22,055 bases of DNA from an uncultured Alphaproteobacteria bacterium (GTDB lineage Bacteria > Pseudomonadota > Alphaproteobacteria > Micavibrionales > Micavibrionaceae). Made by a program: the position numbers and the translations under genes. Below are positions 1-6,800 of this stretch, piece by piece. The stretch lies in the NCBI GenBank assembly GCA_937124505.1, contig CAKZKV010000094.1, positions 1 to 22,055 on the forward strand, given 5' to 3'. The notes under the pieces were generated by a model, which saw only the letters and a program-made list of their open reading frames with translations, was not told where the DNA came from and ran no database searches. The stretch's first letter is position 1. Each line of letters starts with the position of its first letter.

Positions 1-85
1 GTTCCTTATATTTGTTTTTATTCCGGAAAGTGTCTTTGATTAATATATCATGAATGGTTCTCAATCAAGCCTTTGAAAATAACTC

Positions 86-115
86 TTGATTTCTGCTGTT
101 TCTTTCCTTTATATA
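86..115 (+). promoter_or_regulatory. Predicted sigma70-type promoter of rpmI-rplT
   Basis: A TTGATT box at 86-91 lies 17-18 bases from TTATAT/TATATA at 109-115, which predicts a start near 121. A perfect 13-base palindrome (CACCAA-A-TTGGTG, 120-132) sits on the predicted start and could be an operator. This suggests rpmI-rplT can be transcribed independently of any upstream infC, which would lie outside the window. Read by eye; not tested. Confidence 0.5.
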
Positions 116-143
116 GGCACACCAAATTGGTGATCTGGCTTTA

Positions 144-192
144 TTTTATTCGATAACTGCTTTCGCTAACGCTCAAGTGACCTCGAATAAAA
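144..192 (-). repeat. Hairpin-tip repeat, copy A (rpmI leader)
   Basis: Ten-base perfect arms (ttttattcga at 144-153, tcgaataaaa at 183-192) enclose a core that reads, on the minus strand, GGTCACTTGAGCG then TTAGCGAAAGCAGTTA. The same core appears at 1460-1541 and 20968-21000 with different arms. It lies in the predicted rpmI leader, so the RNA would carry the complement of the core found in the rRNA leader. This argues for a DNA-level or mobile repeat rather than one sense RNA motif. Confidence 0.7.
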
Positions 193-253
193 ACTACTCA
201 TCGGCTGCCTCGATCACTGTAAGTCAATTAACCCTTTAACTAAGGAGAAGAAA

Positions 254-493
254 ATGCCGAAGATGAAAACCAAAAGTGGTGCCAAGAAGCGCTTTAAAAT
301 AACCGCTTCCGGCAAAGTCAAATTCAAACAGTCCAACGCACGTCACCGTCTGCTGTCCCGTCCGAATTCCATGAAGCGCAAGGCACGCGGTACAGATATC
401 ATGTGTGATGCCGACGAACGTCTGGTCAAGACATACATGCCGTATGCCCGTAAGTGCAAAAACAAGAAAACAACCAAAAAAGAGGAGGCGTAA
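254..493 (+). CDS. rpmI: 50S ribosomal protein L35
   Basis: Small, highly basic protein of 79 aa, a little longer than the usual ~65 aa. The MPKMKTKSGAKKRF opening and the RHRLLSRP segment are the L35 signatures. L35 binds 23S rRNA in the large ribosomal subunit. The start is set by AAGGAG seven bases upstream of the ATG. rplT begins 3 bases after the stop, the usual rpmI-rplT pair, and the two are surely cotranscribed. The last ~15 residues are a Lys-rich tail that also contains the Shine-Dalgarno sequence of rplT. Confidence 0.97.
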   Translation: MPKMKTKSGAKKRFKITASGKVKFKQSNARHRLLSRPNSMKRKARGTDIMCDADERLVKTYMPYARKCKNKKTTKKEEA

Positions 494-496
494 CCC

Positions 497-856
497 ATGT
501 CACGCGTAAAAGGTGGCGTCACAGCTCACGCCCGTCATAAAAAAGTTGTCAATAATGCGAAGGGCTATTATGGCCGTCGCAAGAACTGTTTCCGTACAGC
601 GGTTCAGGCCGTTGAAAAAGCCGGACAATACGCTTACCGCGACCGTCGTAATAAGAAACGTGATTTTCGTCGTCTGTGGATTCAGCGGATCAACGCCGCG
701 GCACGTCTGCACGGTATGACCTATTCCGTCTTTATGGGCGGTCTGAAAAAGGCCGGGATCGAGATTGACCGCAAGGTTCTCTCCGATATCGCCATTCGTG
801 ACGAAGCGGCGTTCAAGGCCATTGCCGAGCAAGTGCAAAAGGCATTGAAGGCTTAG
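497..856 (+). CDS. rplT: 50S ribosomal protein L20
   Basis: 119 aa, the normal length for L20, with the typical MSRVKGG start, [25 protein letters not shown] basic arm and the [22 protein letters not shown] helix. L20 is an early assembly protein that binds 23S rRNA and in many bacteria represses its own operon through the leader. GAGGAGG lies about nine bases before the ATG, inside the end of rpmI. pheS and pheT, which often follow rplT, are absent; a repeat-filled region begins 14 bases after the stop. No classical terminator directly follows. Confidence 0.97.
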   Translation: MSRVKGGVTAHARHKKVVNNAKGYYGRRKNCFRTAVQAVEKAGQYAYRDRRNKKRDFRRLWIQRINAAARLHGMTYSVFMGGLKKAGIEIDRKVLSDIAIRDEAAFKAIAEQVQKALKA

Positions 857-870
857 TTAAGAACTTACAG

Positions 871-1033
871 ACGTCATCCCGGAGGTTATGTCGAACTTAA
901 ACCGAAAGTTTTAGTGAGACTTGCCGTCCGGGATCCATGGAAAAGTTCATACTGGCTTTAGAATAGATTCCGGACATTAACCAAAGCCAAAGCGCTAAAA
1001 AGCGCTGGGCTTTGCTAACTTCCGGGATGACGT
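871..1033. repeat. Composite palindromic repeat with central CCATGG
   Basis: Outer arms ACGTCATCCCGGA (871-883) and TCCGGGATGACGT (1021-1033) are perfectly complementary. The middle carries TCCGGGATCCATGG (927-940), and a second half-palindrome starts with ATTCCGGA (967-974). The plan cgtcAT-hairpin-ATCCATGG-hairpin-ATGACG matches the shorter palindromes at 1870-1933, 4745-4805 and 7502-7565. A strong internal hairpin (AGCGCT-aaaa-AGCGCT, 991-1006) lies in the right half. It follows rplT directly and may serve as its 3' end structure. Confidence 0.7.
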
Positions 1034-1276
1034 TAACTCTTTGATCCTAAAAACCTCTTTCAAATTATCCACAATATATCCACTTCTTATCCCTGACTTG
1101 CCCCCGAAAAGCTCCACAACTTTTTGATTTTATTGGTGTTTTTGTTCTGGACAGAAAAAATGGTTTCGGGCAGTCTATACACATAAGCACAGACAAACGA
1201 ACTTAAAAAGTATGGGTCTGCGGACATCCGGCAAATGTTTGCAGATGAGTTCGGGAGTTTGAGTTCTGCTTCGCCA

Positions 1277-1382
1277 GTCAGGGGACATACACCTGACAAG
1301 GACTTGAAAGGGACGTGTACATGTCCCTGTTCAAAGCCGGACGTACCTTCTGGAACGGGCAACCGTTCCGCTCAGCAGGTAC
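1277..1382. repeat. Three consecutive strong hairpins
   Basis: 1277-1297 pairs GTCAGG with CCTGAC. 1304-1334 pairs TTGAA and AGGGAC with GTCCCT and TTCAA, one base bulged. 1343-1382 pairs GTACCT and GGAACGG with CCGTTCC and AGGTAC around a GCAA tetraloop. The density of perfect stems is far above chance. It may be a structured RNA or another set of stacked repeats; I do not recognise RNase P, tmRNA, 6S or SRP RNA signatures. Confidence 0.5.
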
Positions 1383-1459
1383 AAAAATTGGAAGATGTGC
1401 GTTTATTGGGTCATCACTCTTGAACGCGTCTTCTGGAAAGACCGTAGTAATTGTTGCGG

Positions 1460-1541
1460 GGTCACTTGAGCCTTTTATTGCTGATACACTTGAGCGCAAG
1501 CGAAAGCATTTGCAGCAATAAAAAGTGCGAAAGCAGTTACC
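1460..1541 (+). repeat. Hairpin-tip repeat, nested copy B
   Basis: An outer core (GGTCACTTGAGC at 1460-1471 and GCGAAAGCAGTTACC at 1527-1541) is split by an inner hairpin with arms ttttattgctg (1473-1483) and cagcaataaaa (1513-1523). The inner hairpin tip carries a second core, ACTTGAGCG-CA-AGCGAAAGCA (1488-1508), that matches copy A at 19 of 21 positions. One unit therefore appears to sit inside the tip of another. Confidence 0.65.
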
Positions 1542-1590
1542 GTAAAATTAAGCGGCACTTTTCAAACCGGCCCTCGCGGCCAGAAAGCGG

Positions 1591-1635
1591 CCTGTTTACC
1601 CCGCATGGCGTCTGCCATCCCGGAGGTTTAACAGG
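1591..1635. repeat. Long imperfect hairpin
   Basis: CCTGTT (1591-1596) pairs with AACAGG (1630-1635), and ATGGC pairs with GCCAT near the tip. An adjacent GGCC-ctcgc-GGCC stem precedes it at about 1569-1581. It contains a CATCCCGGAGGTT segment that also occurs near 875 inside the composite repeat, so it may be a degraded relative. Confidence 0.45.
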
Positions 1636-1671
1636 TCGTTTTCTTTTTAATGATGTTTTCTTGATGATGTT

Positions 1672-1814
1672 TTCACGCAAAGATCGCAAAAGGTAACGCC
1701 AAGGCCGCAAAGAGTTTTGTCGCGTTTGGCGCGCTTTGCGACTTCATGGCGTCCTTGGCGTGAACGTTTGAGGTTCAATTTTATGGAGATCCTTCGCCTG
1801 CGGCTCAGGATGAC
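1672..1814. repeat. Dispersed-type palindromic repeats
   Basis: 1672-1765 is an imperfect palindrome whose arms both contain TTCACGC, ACGCCAAGG and CGCAAAG blocks. 1786-1814 carries AGATCCTTCGCCTGCGG followed by CTCAGGATGAC, a short repeat of a type I recall from many unrelated bacterial genomes. Neither has coding signs. Confidence 0.5.
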
Positions 1815-1828
1815 AAAGCTCTGTGGGC

Positions 1829-1970
1829 TATATAGTTGTTCTGCTTAAGAATTAGACACATGCCCCGTTTCGTCATCACACGCTTTATGCGTGTGATCCA
1901 TGGATTGCACGGACAAAGCCGTGCAATGACGAATTTGAAAAGTGTCCAATTCTTATTTGGAATCACTATA
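1829..1970. mobile_element. MITE-like element, copy 1
   Basis: This 142-bp segment is identical, in inverse orientation, to 7465-7606. Its two ends form imperfect terminal inverted repeats of about 29 bp (22 of 29 matched) that start TATAGT and end GACAC. TA dinucleotides lie at both edges, as expected for IS630/Tc1-mariner-type target duplication. The interior is a composite palindrome, cgtc-hairpin-CCATGG-hairpin-gacg (1870-1933). It has no coding capacity, so it is non-autonomous. The transposase source is not in the window. Confidence 0.7.
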
Positions 1971-1971
1971 G

Positions 1972-3903
1972 TTATTCCCGCCCATTGATCAACTCCTCCA
2001 CAACACTTGGGTCGGCCAGCGTTGAGGTGTCGCCGAGATTGTCCATCTCGCCTGTGGCGATTTTACGCAGGATGCGGCGCATGATCTTGCCGGAGCGGGT
2101 TTTCGGCAGGCCCGGTGCCCACTGGATGACATCCGCTTTGGCAATCGGCCCGATGATTTCGCGCAGGAGGGTGTTGATCTCGGCCTTCATGTCCCCGGTT
2201 TCGTGAAAGGCTTCTTTCAGCGTGACAAAGGCATAGACCCCTTGTCCCTTCACATCATGCGGAATGGCAACCACGGCGGATTCGGCCACGGCCTCATGTT
2301 CGTCAATCGCGCTTTCGATTTCTGCCGTGCCAAGACGGTGGCCGGAGACGTTAATCACGTCGTCCACACGGCCCGTCACCCAGTAATAGCCGTCCGCGTC
2401 GCGGCGTGCGCCATCGCCGGTGAAATACATGCCGTCATAGTTTGAAAAGTAGGTCTGCTCAAAGCGCTCATGGTCGCCGTAAAGCGAGCGCATCTGCCCC
2501 GGCCAGCTATCGAGAATGACAAGGTTGCCTTCGGCTTCCCCTTCCAGAATAGTCCCGTTCGTATCGACAATGGCGGGCTGGACGCCGAAAAACGGTTTCG
2601 TGGCGGAGCCGGGTTTAAGATCCATCGCATAGGGCAGGGGGGTGATCAGGTGTCCGCCGGTTTCCGTCTGCCACCAGGTATCAACAATCGGGCAACGCTC
2701 CTCCCCAACGACATGATAATACCATTCCCAGGCTTCATGGTTGATCGGTTCCCCGACCGTGCCGAGAATGCGCAGCGAACTGCGGTCGCATTTTGTCACG
2801 AATTCGTCCCCGGCTTTCAGCAGGGAGCGGATGGCCGTGGGCGCGGTGTAGAAGCTGTTGACTTTATGCTTTTCAACCACCTGCCAGAAGCGTGACCAGT
2901 CCGGGTAATTCGGTACGCCCTCAAACATCAGGGTCGTGGCGCGATTCGCCAAGGGGCCGTAGACAATATAGGAATGCCCTGTCACCCAGCCAACATCCGC
3001 CGTACACCAGTACACGTCCCCCTCCTGATAATCAAAGGTCAGTTCATGGGTCAGGGAGGCATAGACCAGATAGCCGCCGCTTGTATGCAACACGCCCTTT
3101 GGTTTGCCAGTGGAGCCAGAGGTGTAGAGAATGAACAGCGGGTCTTCGGCGTTCATCGGTTCCGGGTCGCAGGTTGCGGATTGTTTGTCCACCACATCAT
3201 GCCACCAGACGTCAATTTTATCGTTCCAGTCAATCTTGCCGCCGGTACGCTTCAGGACGAGGACGGTCTCAACATGCGGGCATTCGGCCACGGCCTTGTC
3301 TGTATTGGCTTTGAGAGGGATGGTCTTTCCGCCCCGCACGCCTTCATCTGCTGTGATGACGACTTTTGATTCGCAATCCAGAATCCGGTCGCGCAGCGCG
3401 CCGGGGGAAAATCCGCCAAAGACGACCGAATGGACCGCACCAATCCGGGCGCAGGCCAGCATGGCAAAGGCGGCTTCCGGCACCATCGGCATGTAAATCG
3501 TGACGCGGTCGCCTTTTTTTACGCCGCGTTCTTTCAGGGCGTTCGCCAGTTTGCAGACATGCCCGTAGATATCCTTGTAGGTGAATTTTGCGTCCTGCTC
3601 CGGGTCGTCACCCTCCCAGATAATGGCTGTCTGGTCACCGTGCTGTTCCAGATGGCGGTCGATACAATTGGCGCAGACGTTCAGCACGCCGTCCTCATAC
3701 CATTTAATGGAAACGGGTTTTTGAAAACTGGTATTTTTAATGATCGTGGGCTGTTTGATCCAGTCCAGACGTTTGGCCTGCACGTTCCAGAATATCTCCG
3801 GCGCTTCTACGGAGCCTTTGTACATAGACTCATATTGTGCAGCATTAACATGCGGGGTGTGGGAGAGGTTTTTGGGTATGCGGTGTGTTTCTATGATCAT
3901 CAT
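1972..3903 (-). CDS. acs: Acetyl-CoA synthetase (AMP-forming)
   Basis: Activates acetate to acetyl-CoA through acetyl-adenylate in the cytoplasm. The 643-aa form has the full family set: N-terminal ACAS_N segment, P-loop [11 protein letters not shown] at ~260-270, WWQTETGG at ~410-417, TGDG at ~495, the hinge region [14 protein letters not shown] at ~511-524, and C-terminal [11 protein letters not shown] with the catalytic, normally acetylatable Lys606. The frame extends upstream to 4011, but that start would fall upstream of the predicted promoter (3932-3959) and next to the terminator at 4012-4036. The tandem ATGs at 3898-3903 give the normal family length, so I chose 3903. AAGGA lies rather far upstream. 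A MITE copy follows the stop directly. Acetate use is consistent with storage of polyhydroxyalkanoate suggested by the phasin, but that link is inference. Confidence 0.96.
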   Translation of the reverse strand: MMIIETHRIPKNLSHTPHVNAAQYESMYKGSVEAPEIFWNVQAKRLDWIKQPTIIKNTSFQKPVSIKWYEDGVLNVCANCIDRHLEQHGDQTAIIWEGDDPEQDAKFTYKDIYGHVCKLANALKERGVKKGDRVTIYMPMVPEAAFAMLACARIGAVHSVVFGGFSPGALRDRILDCESKVVITADEGVRGGKTIPLKANTDKAVAECPHVETVLVLKRTGGKIDWNDKIDVWWHDVVDKQSATCDPEPMNAEDPLFILYTSGSTGKPKGVLHTSGGYLVYASLTHELTFDYQEGDVYWCTADVGWVTGHSYIVYGPLANRATTLMFEGVPNYPDWSRFWQVVEKHKVNSFYTAPTAIRSLLKAGDEFVTKCDRSSLRILGTVGEPINHEAWEWYYHVVGEERCPIVDTWWQTETGGHLITPLPYAMDLKPGSATKPFFGVQPAIVDTNGTILEGEAEGNLVILDSWPGQMRSLYGDHERFEQTYFSNYDGMYFTGDGARRDADGYYWVTGRVDDVINVSGHRLGTAEIESAIDEHEAVAESAVVAIPHDVKGQGVYAFVTLKEAFHETGDMKAEINTLLREIIGPIAKADVIQWAPGLPKTRSGKIMRRILRKIATGEMDNLGDTSTLADPSVVEELINGRE

Positions 3904-3931
3904 GTCTAAAAATATCCATCCTTGATTGACC

Positions 3932-3959
3932 GCTATAAAACCACAAAAAATATCGTCAG
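3932..3959 (-). promoter_or_regulatory. Predicted acs promoter
   Basis: On the minus strand CTGACG (3954-3959) is 16 bases from TATAGC (3932-3937). The predicted transcript start near 3925 lies just upstream of the chosen acs start at 3903 and excludes the longer reading-frame start at 4011. Both boxes match consensus at four of six positions. Confidence 0.4.
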
Positions 3960-4011
3960 CCCAAGAGGGAAATCTTGTGCGGCGCAAAAGCCGGAGGTTG
4001 ATGTCCGCCAT

Positions 4012-4036
4012 AAAAAAACCGCCACATGGGCGGTTT
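4012..4036 (-). terminator. Intrinsic terminator of the glycine-zipper lipoprotein gene
   Basis: Minus strand: AAACCGCC, a 5-base loop, GGCGGTTT, followed by a run of seven T. It lies 31 bases beyond the stop at 4068 and separates that gene from acs downstream. Confidence 0.85.
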
Positions 4037-4067
4037 ATGGTAATATTATCTTGGGAAATTCATTTAG

Positions 4068-4637
4068 TTAGAATTGAGGTGCGTAAGTACGACCATCAAT
4101 AGGCGGTCTGTAGGAATTGACTGGGCCGCCGATACCTTCACACGGAATAGAGCGTGTCACGTCACCTTCGAAGACAGCAACCGGCCTCCCGTTTACAGTT
4201 TTTGTTGTTTCGTTTGTGTGTGAATCCCAGGTACAAACTCCTTGGCGCAGGGCGGCTATGTCTGCATTACATTGTCTTTCCAGTTGTGCTCTGGCCGAGG
4301 CTTGTTCTGCTTTCTTGTAGATTTCACCACCGACAGTACCTGCGATAGCACCCATACCAGAACCGCGTGTACTTTCATTTCCGGTTAATGCGCCTGAAAC
4401 GGCACCAAGAATACCTGTAACGATTTGTTGGTTCCCTCTGGCGGCTTCCCGTGCACGATCTGAATCAAAGTCTCTCAGGTCGCGACATGATTGTGGCTCT
4501 GCTCGCGGAGGGACGTAATCAATCGTTCCTGCAGGTGCGGCACAGCCGGAAAGTACAGTGGCTGTTACTGCTGCTCCAAGAGCCGTTGCGGCTGTTAATC
4601 TGCGTGTTGCTTTACTGAAATCAAAACTTGTACTCAT
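4068..4637 (-). CDS. Glycine-zipper outer-membrane lipoprotein
   Basis: 189 aa from the ATG at 4637, which has AGAGGAG six bases upstream; the longer frame start at 4679 lacks this. A basic n-region and hydrophobic stretch end in the lipobox LSGC with Cys32, so the mature protein is probably lipid-anchored. Residues ~70-110 (GILGAVSGALTG...GMGAIAGTVGGEI) form a Gly/Ala-rich glycine-zipper segment like those in SlyB/Rick_17kDa-type lipoproteins, which can insert in or pack against the outer membrane. The C-terminal half has paired cysteines (QCNAD, GVCTW, IPCEG) and no motif I can name. It forms its own transcription unit with a terminator at 4012-4036. Exact function unknown. Confidence 0.75.
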   Translation of the reverse strand: MSTSFDFSKATRRLTAATALGAAVTATVLSGCAAPAGTIDYVPPRAEPQSCRDLRDFDSDRAREAARGNQQIVTGILGAVSGALTGNESTRGSGMGAIAGTVGGEIYKKAEQASARAQLERQCNADIAALRQGVCTWDSHTNETTKTVNGRPVAVFEGDVTRSIPCEGIGGPVNSYRPPIDGRTYAPQF

Positions 4638-4716
4638 AATAAACTCCTCTATTAAAAAAAATTTAAGGAGTTTATACACTTGAGCTTTTCAAAAGTCAAT
4701 ATTTTTATTATGAAAA

Positions 4717-4805
4717 TATAGTCGTTCCAAATAACTTTTAGACGCGTCATTACACGGCTCTGTCCGTGTAATCCATGGATTGCCCGCACAAGACGGGGCA
4801 TGACG
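4717..4805. mobile_element. MITE-like element, partial copy 3
   Basis: Left end TATAGTCGTTCCAAATAA (4717-4734) matches the terminal inverted repeat of the 142-bp copies. The composite palindrome follows at 4745-4805 with the same cgtcat/CCATGG/atgacg skeleton but different stem sequences. The right terminal repeat is missing; instead there is a run of T and, 25 bases on, the stop of the protease gene. It is an older, diverged or truncated family member. Confidence 0.6.
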
Positions 4806-4829
4806 GGTTTTTTTTTTGATATCAAGAGG

Positions 4830-5762
4830 TTACTGCGCGCTGGCGATTCGAATATCCGTTGGTTGCGGCGCGGTGTGCAGCCACCATGCCAGACGATTGA
4901 TCGAAAAGATCGGGCGGTAACGATTGACGGAGGCAGCGGCTTTCATGGTTTTGTTCTGGTTATCCAGAACCATGGCCCCGCGTTCTGTATAAACAATCAA
5001 AACGGCATGCGGAATGTTTTTCTGTTTGTCATGCACAATCGCCAGACGCAGGCGCTCTTCGGGGACACCAAGGGCGCGCAGGGATGCGTATTTTGCAATC
5101 GCAAAGTCTTCACAATCGCCGCCGCGTGAGAAAAATTCAATGGGTGTGGCCCAGTAATCTGATTTGCCCCATAATTTGTTGTCTGTAATGTATTTGTGAC
5201 CATTTACGTACTTGTTGACTTTTTGTGCCATGTCATAAAGGGACGATCCTTTAAAAGCGGACAGGTCCTGTTTCCACTTTGCCAGAACAGTTTTACTTTT
5301 GGATGAATTCATGGACTGTTCCAGACGGTCAAACATACCCGACCATTTTGTGAAAGGACGCAGATTTGTTGATTGCTTTTCATTTGTGCCGAACAAATTA
5401 GGATAGTAATTCAGTGGTTCAATAGTTTGATCAACCCCGGCGACCATTGTAATCTGGCTGGGAAGGTCTTTCATCTGGGCGGCCCTTGGCTTTTTGACAC
5501 CAAAAGAGGAAAAAGCCAGAATTGTTGTAACAAAGGCCGCCATAAAACGAAACGCCATTTGCTCAAAAAGGGCACGACGTATCGTCGTCGCTGTTACAAA
5601 TTTATGCTCGATCAGAACAGTGCCAAGAGGCATGCATTCTTTCTTTTGTAATTCCAGGGCTTTTTTGAGGTCTTGTGATGAGAGCAAACCATCATGGACA
5701 AGAACGTCTCCAAGGCGATTATGACTTAACCTTGATTTGAAATGGCCTAAAATCCCCTTCAT
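4830..5762 (-). CDS. MshEN-type sensor fused to LapG-like cysteine protease (BTLCP)
   Basis: 310 aa. Residues 16-39 match the MshEN c-di-GMP-binding pattern RLGxxLxxxGx6LxxxLxxQ at every fixed position, and a second half-repeat (PLGTVLIEH...ALFEQ, 45-68) follows, as in GspE/MshE N-terminal domains. A hydrophobic helix at ~69-88 comes next. Residues ~110-300 are a bacterial transglutaminase-like cysteine proteinase domain (PF06035, LapG family) with the RGGDCEDF catalytic Cys217, His252 (PHAVL) and Asp267 (VLDNQ). In the known Lap system, LapG cleaves a surface adhesin in the periplasm and is controlled by the separate c-di-GMP receptor LapD. Here sensor and protease appear joined across the membrane; that topology is inference. 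AGGGA lies seven bases before the ATG. No RTX adhesin is in the window. Confidence 0.85.
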   Translation of the reverse strand: MKGILGHFKSRLSHNRLGDVLVHDGLLSSQDLKKALELQKKECMPLGTVLIEHKFVTATTIRRALFEQMAFRFMAAFVTTILAFSSFGVKKPRAAQMKDLPSQITMVAGVDQTIEPLNYYPNLFGTNEKQSTNLRPFTKWSGMFDRLEQSMNSSKSKTVLAKWKQDLSAFKGSSLYDMAQKVNKYVNGHKYITDNKLWGKSDYWATPIEFFSRGGDCEDFAIAKYASLRALGVPEERLRLAIVHDKQKNIPHAVLIVYTERGAMVLDNQNKTMKAAASVNRYRPIFSINRLAWWLHTAPQPTDIRIASAQ

Positions 5763-6095
5763 TTTTGTGTCCCTAATATTTTTATCATTTATTCGTTGTT
5801 TGTATTATTATGACGCAAAAGGGTTACTGAATTCCTAAAATTTGATCAAAATAAATTGTGCTATGTAAATTATTGTGAGGGTGAGGCTTCAATATATTGT
5901 GGTTTGGGTAAGTTTTAGAACCTATATTTGCTACATAAGTGGAATACATCCGTATGCAATCTGGAAAATAGCAGGAATTAACAACAGGTTATAGGGGAAT
6001 TTCTATCGCAAAAAGGCAAATCAAAAATTTTCCAAAAACATTCTATGACATATTTCGGAAACCTGATATTATTTTGAAAAAATCAGGATTATCAT
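5763..6095. other. Divergent intergenic region
   Basis: AT-rich spacer of 333 bp between the divergent protease gene and the lipoprotein pair. Apart from the predicted promoter at 6045-6072 and a CCTGAT/ATCAGG inverted repeat at 6062-6087 that overlaps the -10 box and the ribosome binding site, I see no gene or repeat. Confidence 0.5.
6045..6072 (+). promoter_or_regulatory. Predicted promoter of the lipoprotein pair
   Basis: ATGACA (6045-6050) and TATTAT (6067-6072) are 16 bases apart and predict a start about 15-20 bases before the ATG at 6096. Confidence 0.4.
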
Positions 6096-6797
6096 ATGAA
6101 TAAATCTCTTTATTCTCTTCTTGTAGGTCTTTCTTTTGTCTCTCTGACCGCTTGCCAGATGCAGGATATTTATGGCCCGACCGCAAATGGGCGGGGCTAT
6201 GCGCATCTTCACAAGGAATACAGAACGGTTATTCCTGATCGCCCTTATTTTATTGGGGACAGCTATACGGACGAAGAAGTTATTCTTTCTCAAGAACTCT
6301 GGACACGTGGCGTGAATGAGCTGCTGAACGAATTGGAAGCGAACTCCGTTATGAACGGATTAAGTGTCTCCCTGCAACCTGCCTTGCCAAAAAATTCTTA
6401 TGATGTCCGTATGGACTATTACCTGCGGAAAGCTCTGGCCGAACGCGGGTATCTGATCGCGACAGAGCCTTTGGAAACCGTGCCGGTTCTGATATATGTG
6501 GCAAGATGGCCGGGATATCGGGACGGGTTGCAGCAAAAGGGCCGTGCCATAGACCATTTTGATATTATTGATAATGAGTTTGATGTGCAGGCGAATCCGA
6601 AGAATAACGGCCAACCCTATGTGTTTATGGGCATGGAAGTTTATGATATGTCCGTTGCCGAGCCGGAGGACAGATTATTGTTAAGGGTGGAAACACTCCA
6701 GACCGTTCTGGAGAAGGACATTCGCGAAATTCGTGGGTCTCTGGTGGCGCAGCCTTCAGTAGAAGGGCCGTCTCCGACGTCTAATATTCTTCCTTAA
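6096..6797 (+). CDS. Uncharacterised lipoprotein
   Basis: 233 aa. A short signal peptide ends in the lipobox LTAC with Cys20, so the protein is likely lipid-anchored in the cell envelope. The mature part is mixed alpha/beta with no family I can name; a segment DYYLRKALAERGYLIATEP (~108-126) and a following hydrophobic strand VPVLIYVARWP suggest a small periplasmic domain like those in lipoproteins that gather at the outer membrane. CAGGA about eight bases before the ATG fits the start. The stop is 3 bases before the next ATG, so it forms a translationally coupled pair with the FlgO-like gene. It diverges from the protease gene, which could place all three in one surface process; that is inference. 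Confidence 0.7.
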   Translation: MNKSLYSLLVGLSFVSLTACQMQDIYGPTANGRGYAHLHKEYRTVIPDRPYFIGDSYTDEEVILSQELWTRGVNELLNELEANSVMNGLSVSLQPALPKNSYDVRMDYYLRKALAERGYLIATEPLETVPVLIYVARWPGYRDGLQQKGRAIDHFDIIDNEFDVQANPKNNGQPYVFMGMEVYDMSVAEPEDRLLLRVETLQTVLEKDIREIRGSLVAQPSVEGPSPTSNILP

Positions 6798-6800
6798 GCC

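Larger units (their letters stand above)
857..1971. other. 1.1-kb noncoding, repeat-dense intergenic region
   Basis: No reading frame here has a convincing ribosome binding site, codon pattern or recognisable motif. The stretch instead holds a series of palindromes: a composite repeat (871-1033), a set of hairpins (1277-1382), a nested hairpin-tip repeat (1460-1541), a further hairpin (1591-1635), a 95-bp imperfect palindrome (1672-1765), a short dispersed-type repeat (1786-1814) and a MITE-like copy (1829-1970). Between 1034 and 1276 I see only AT-rich sequence with one DnaA-box-like 9-mer at 1067-1075. Confidence 0.7.

Noticed and set aside
1067..1090. TTATCCACA with two near-matches, suggesting a replication origin
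   Set aside because: One perfect DnaA-box 9-mer and two weak ones are not enough; no AT-rich unwinding region with spaced boxes, and no dnaA, parAB, gidAB or hemE nearby.
1277..1545. RNase P RNA, tmRNA or 4.5S RNA
   Set aside because: None of the conserved blocks of these RNAs is present, despite the dense hairpins.
1235..1696. Overlapping short open frames in the intergenic region
   Set aside because: No ribosome binding sites, no recognisable motifs, and they run through strong hairpins and repeats; chance frames are likelier.
2203..3909. Long open frames on the plus strand opposite acs
   Set aside because: They are mirror frames of a well-supported enzyme gene and encode no known motif.
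3904..4011. N-terminal extension of acs to 4011
   Set aside because: The extra 36 residues do not resemble Acs, begin beside the upstream terminator and lie before the predicted promoter.
4660..4705. CACTTGAGC near 4677 as a further hairpin-tip repeat
   Set aside because: Only the left half matches; the GCGAAAGCA half and complementary arms are absent.
4805..4825. T run after the palindrome read as a plus-strand terminator
   Set aside because: No gene is transcribed in that direction here; the palindrome is explained by the repeat family.
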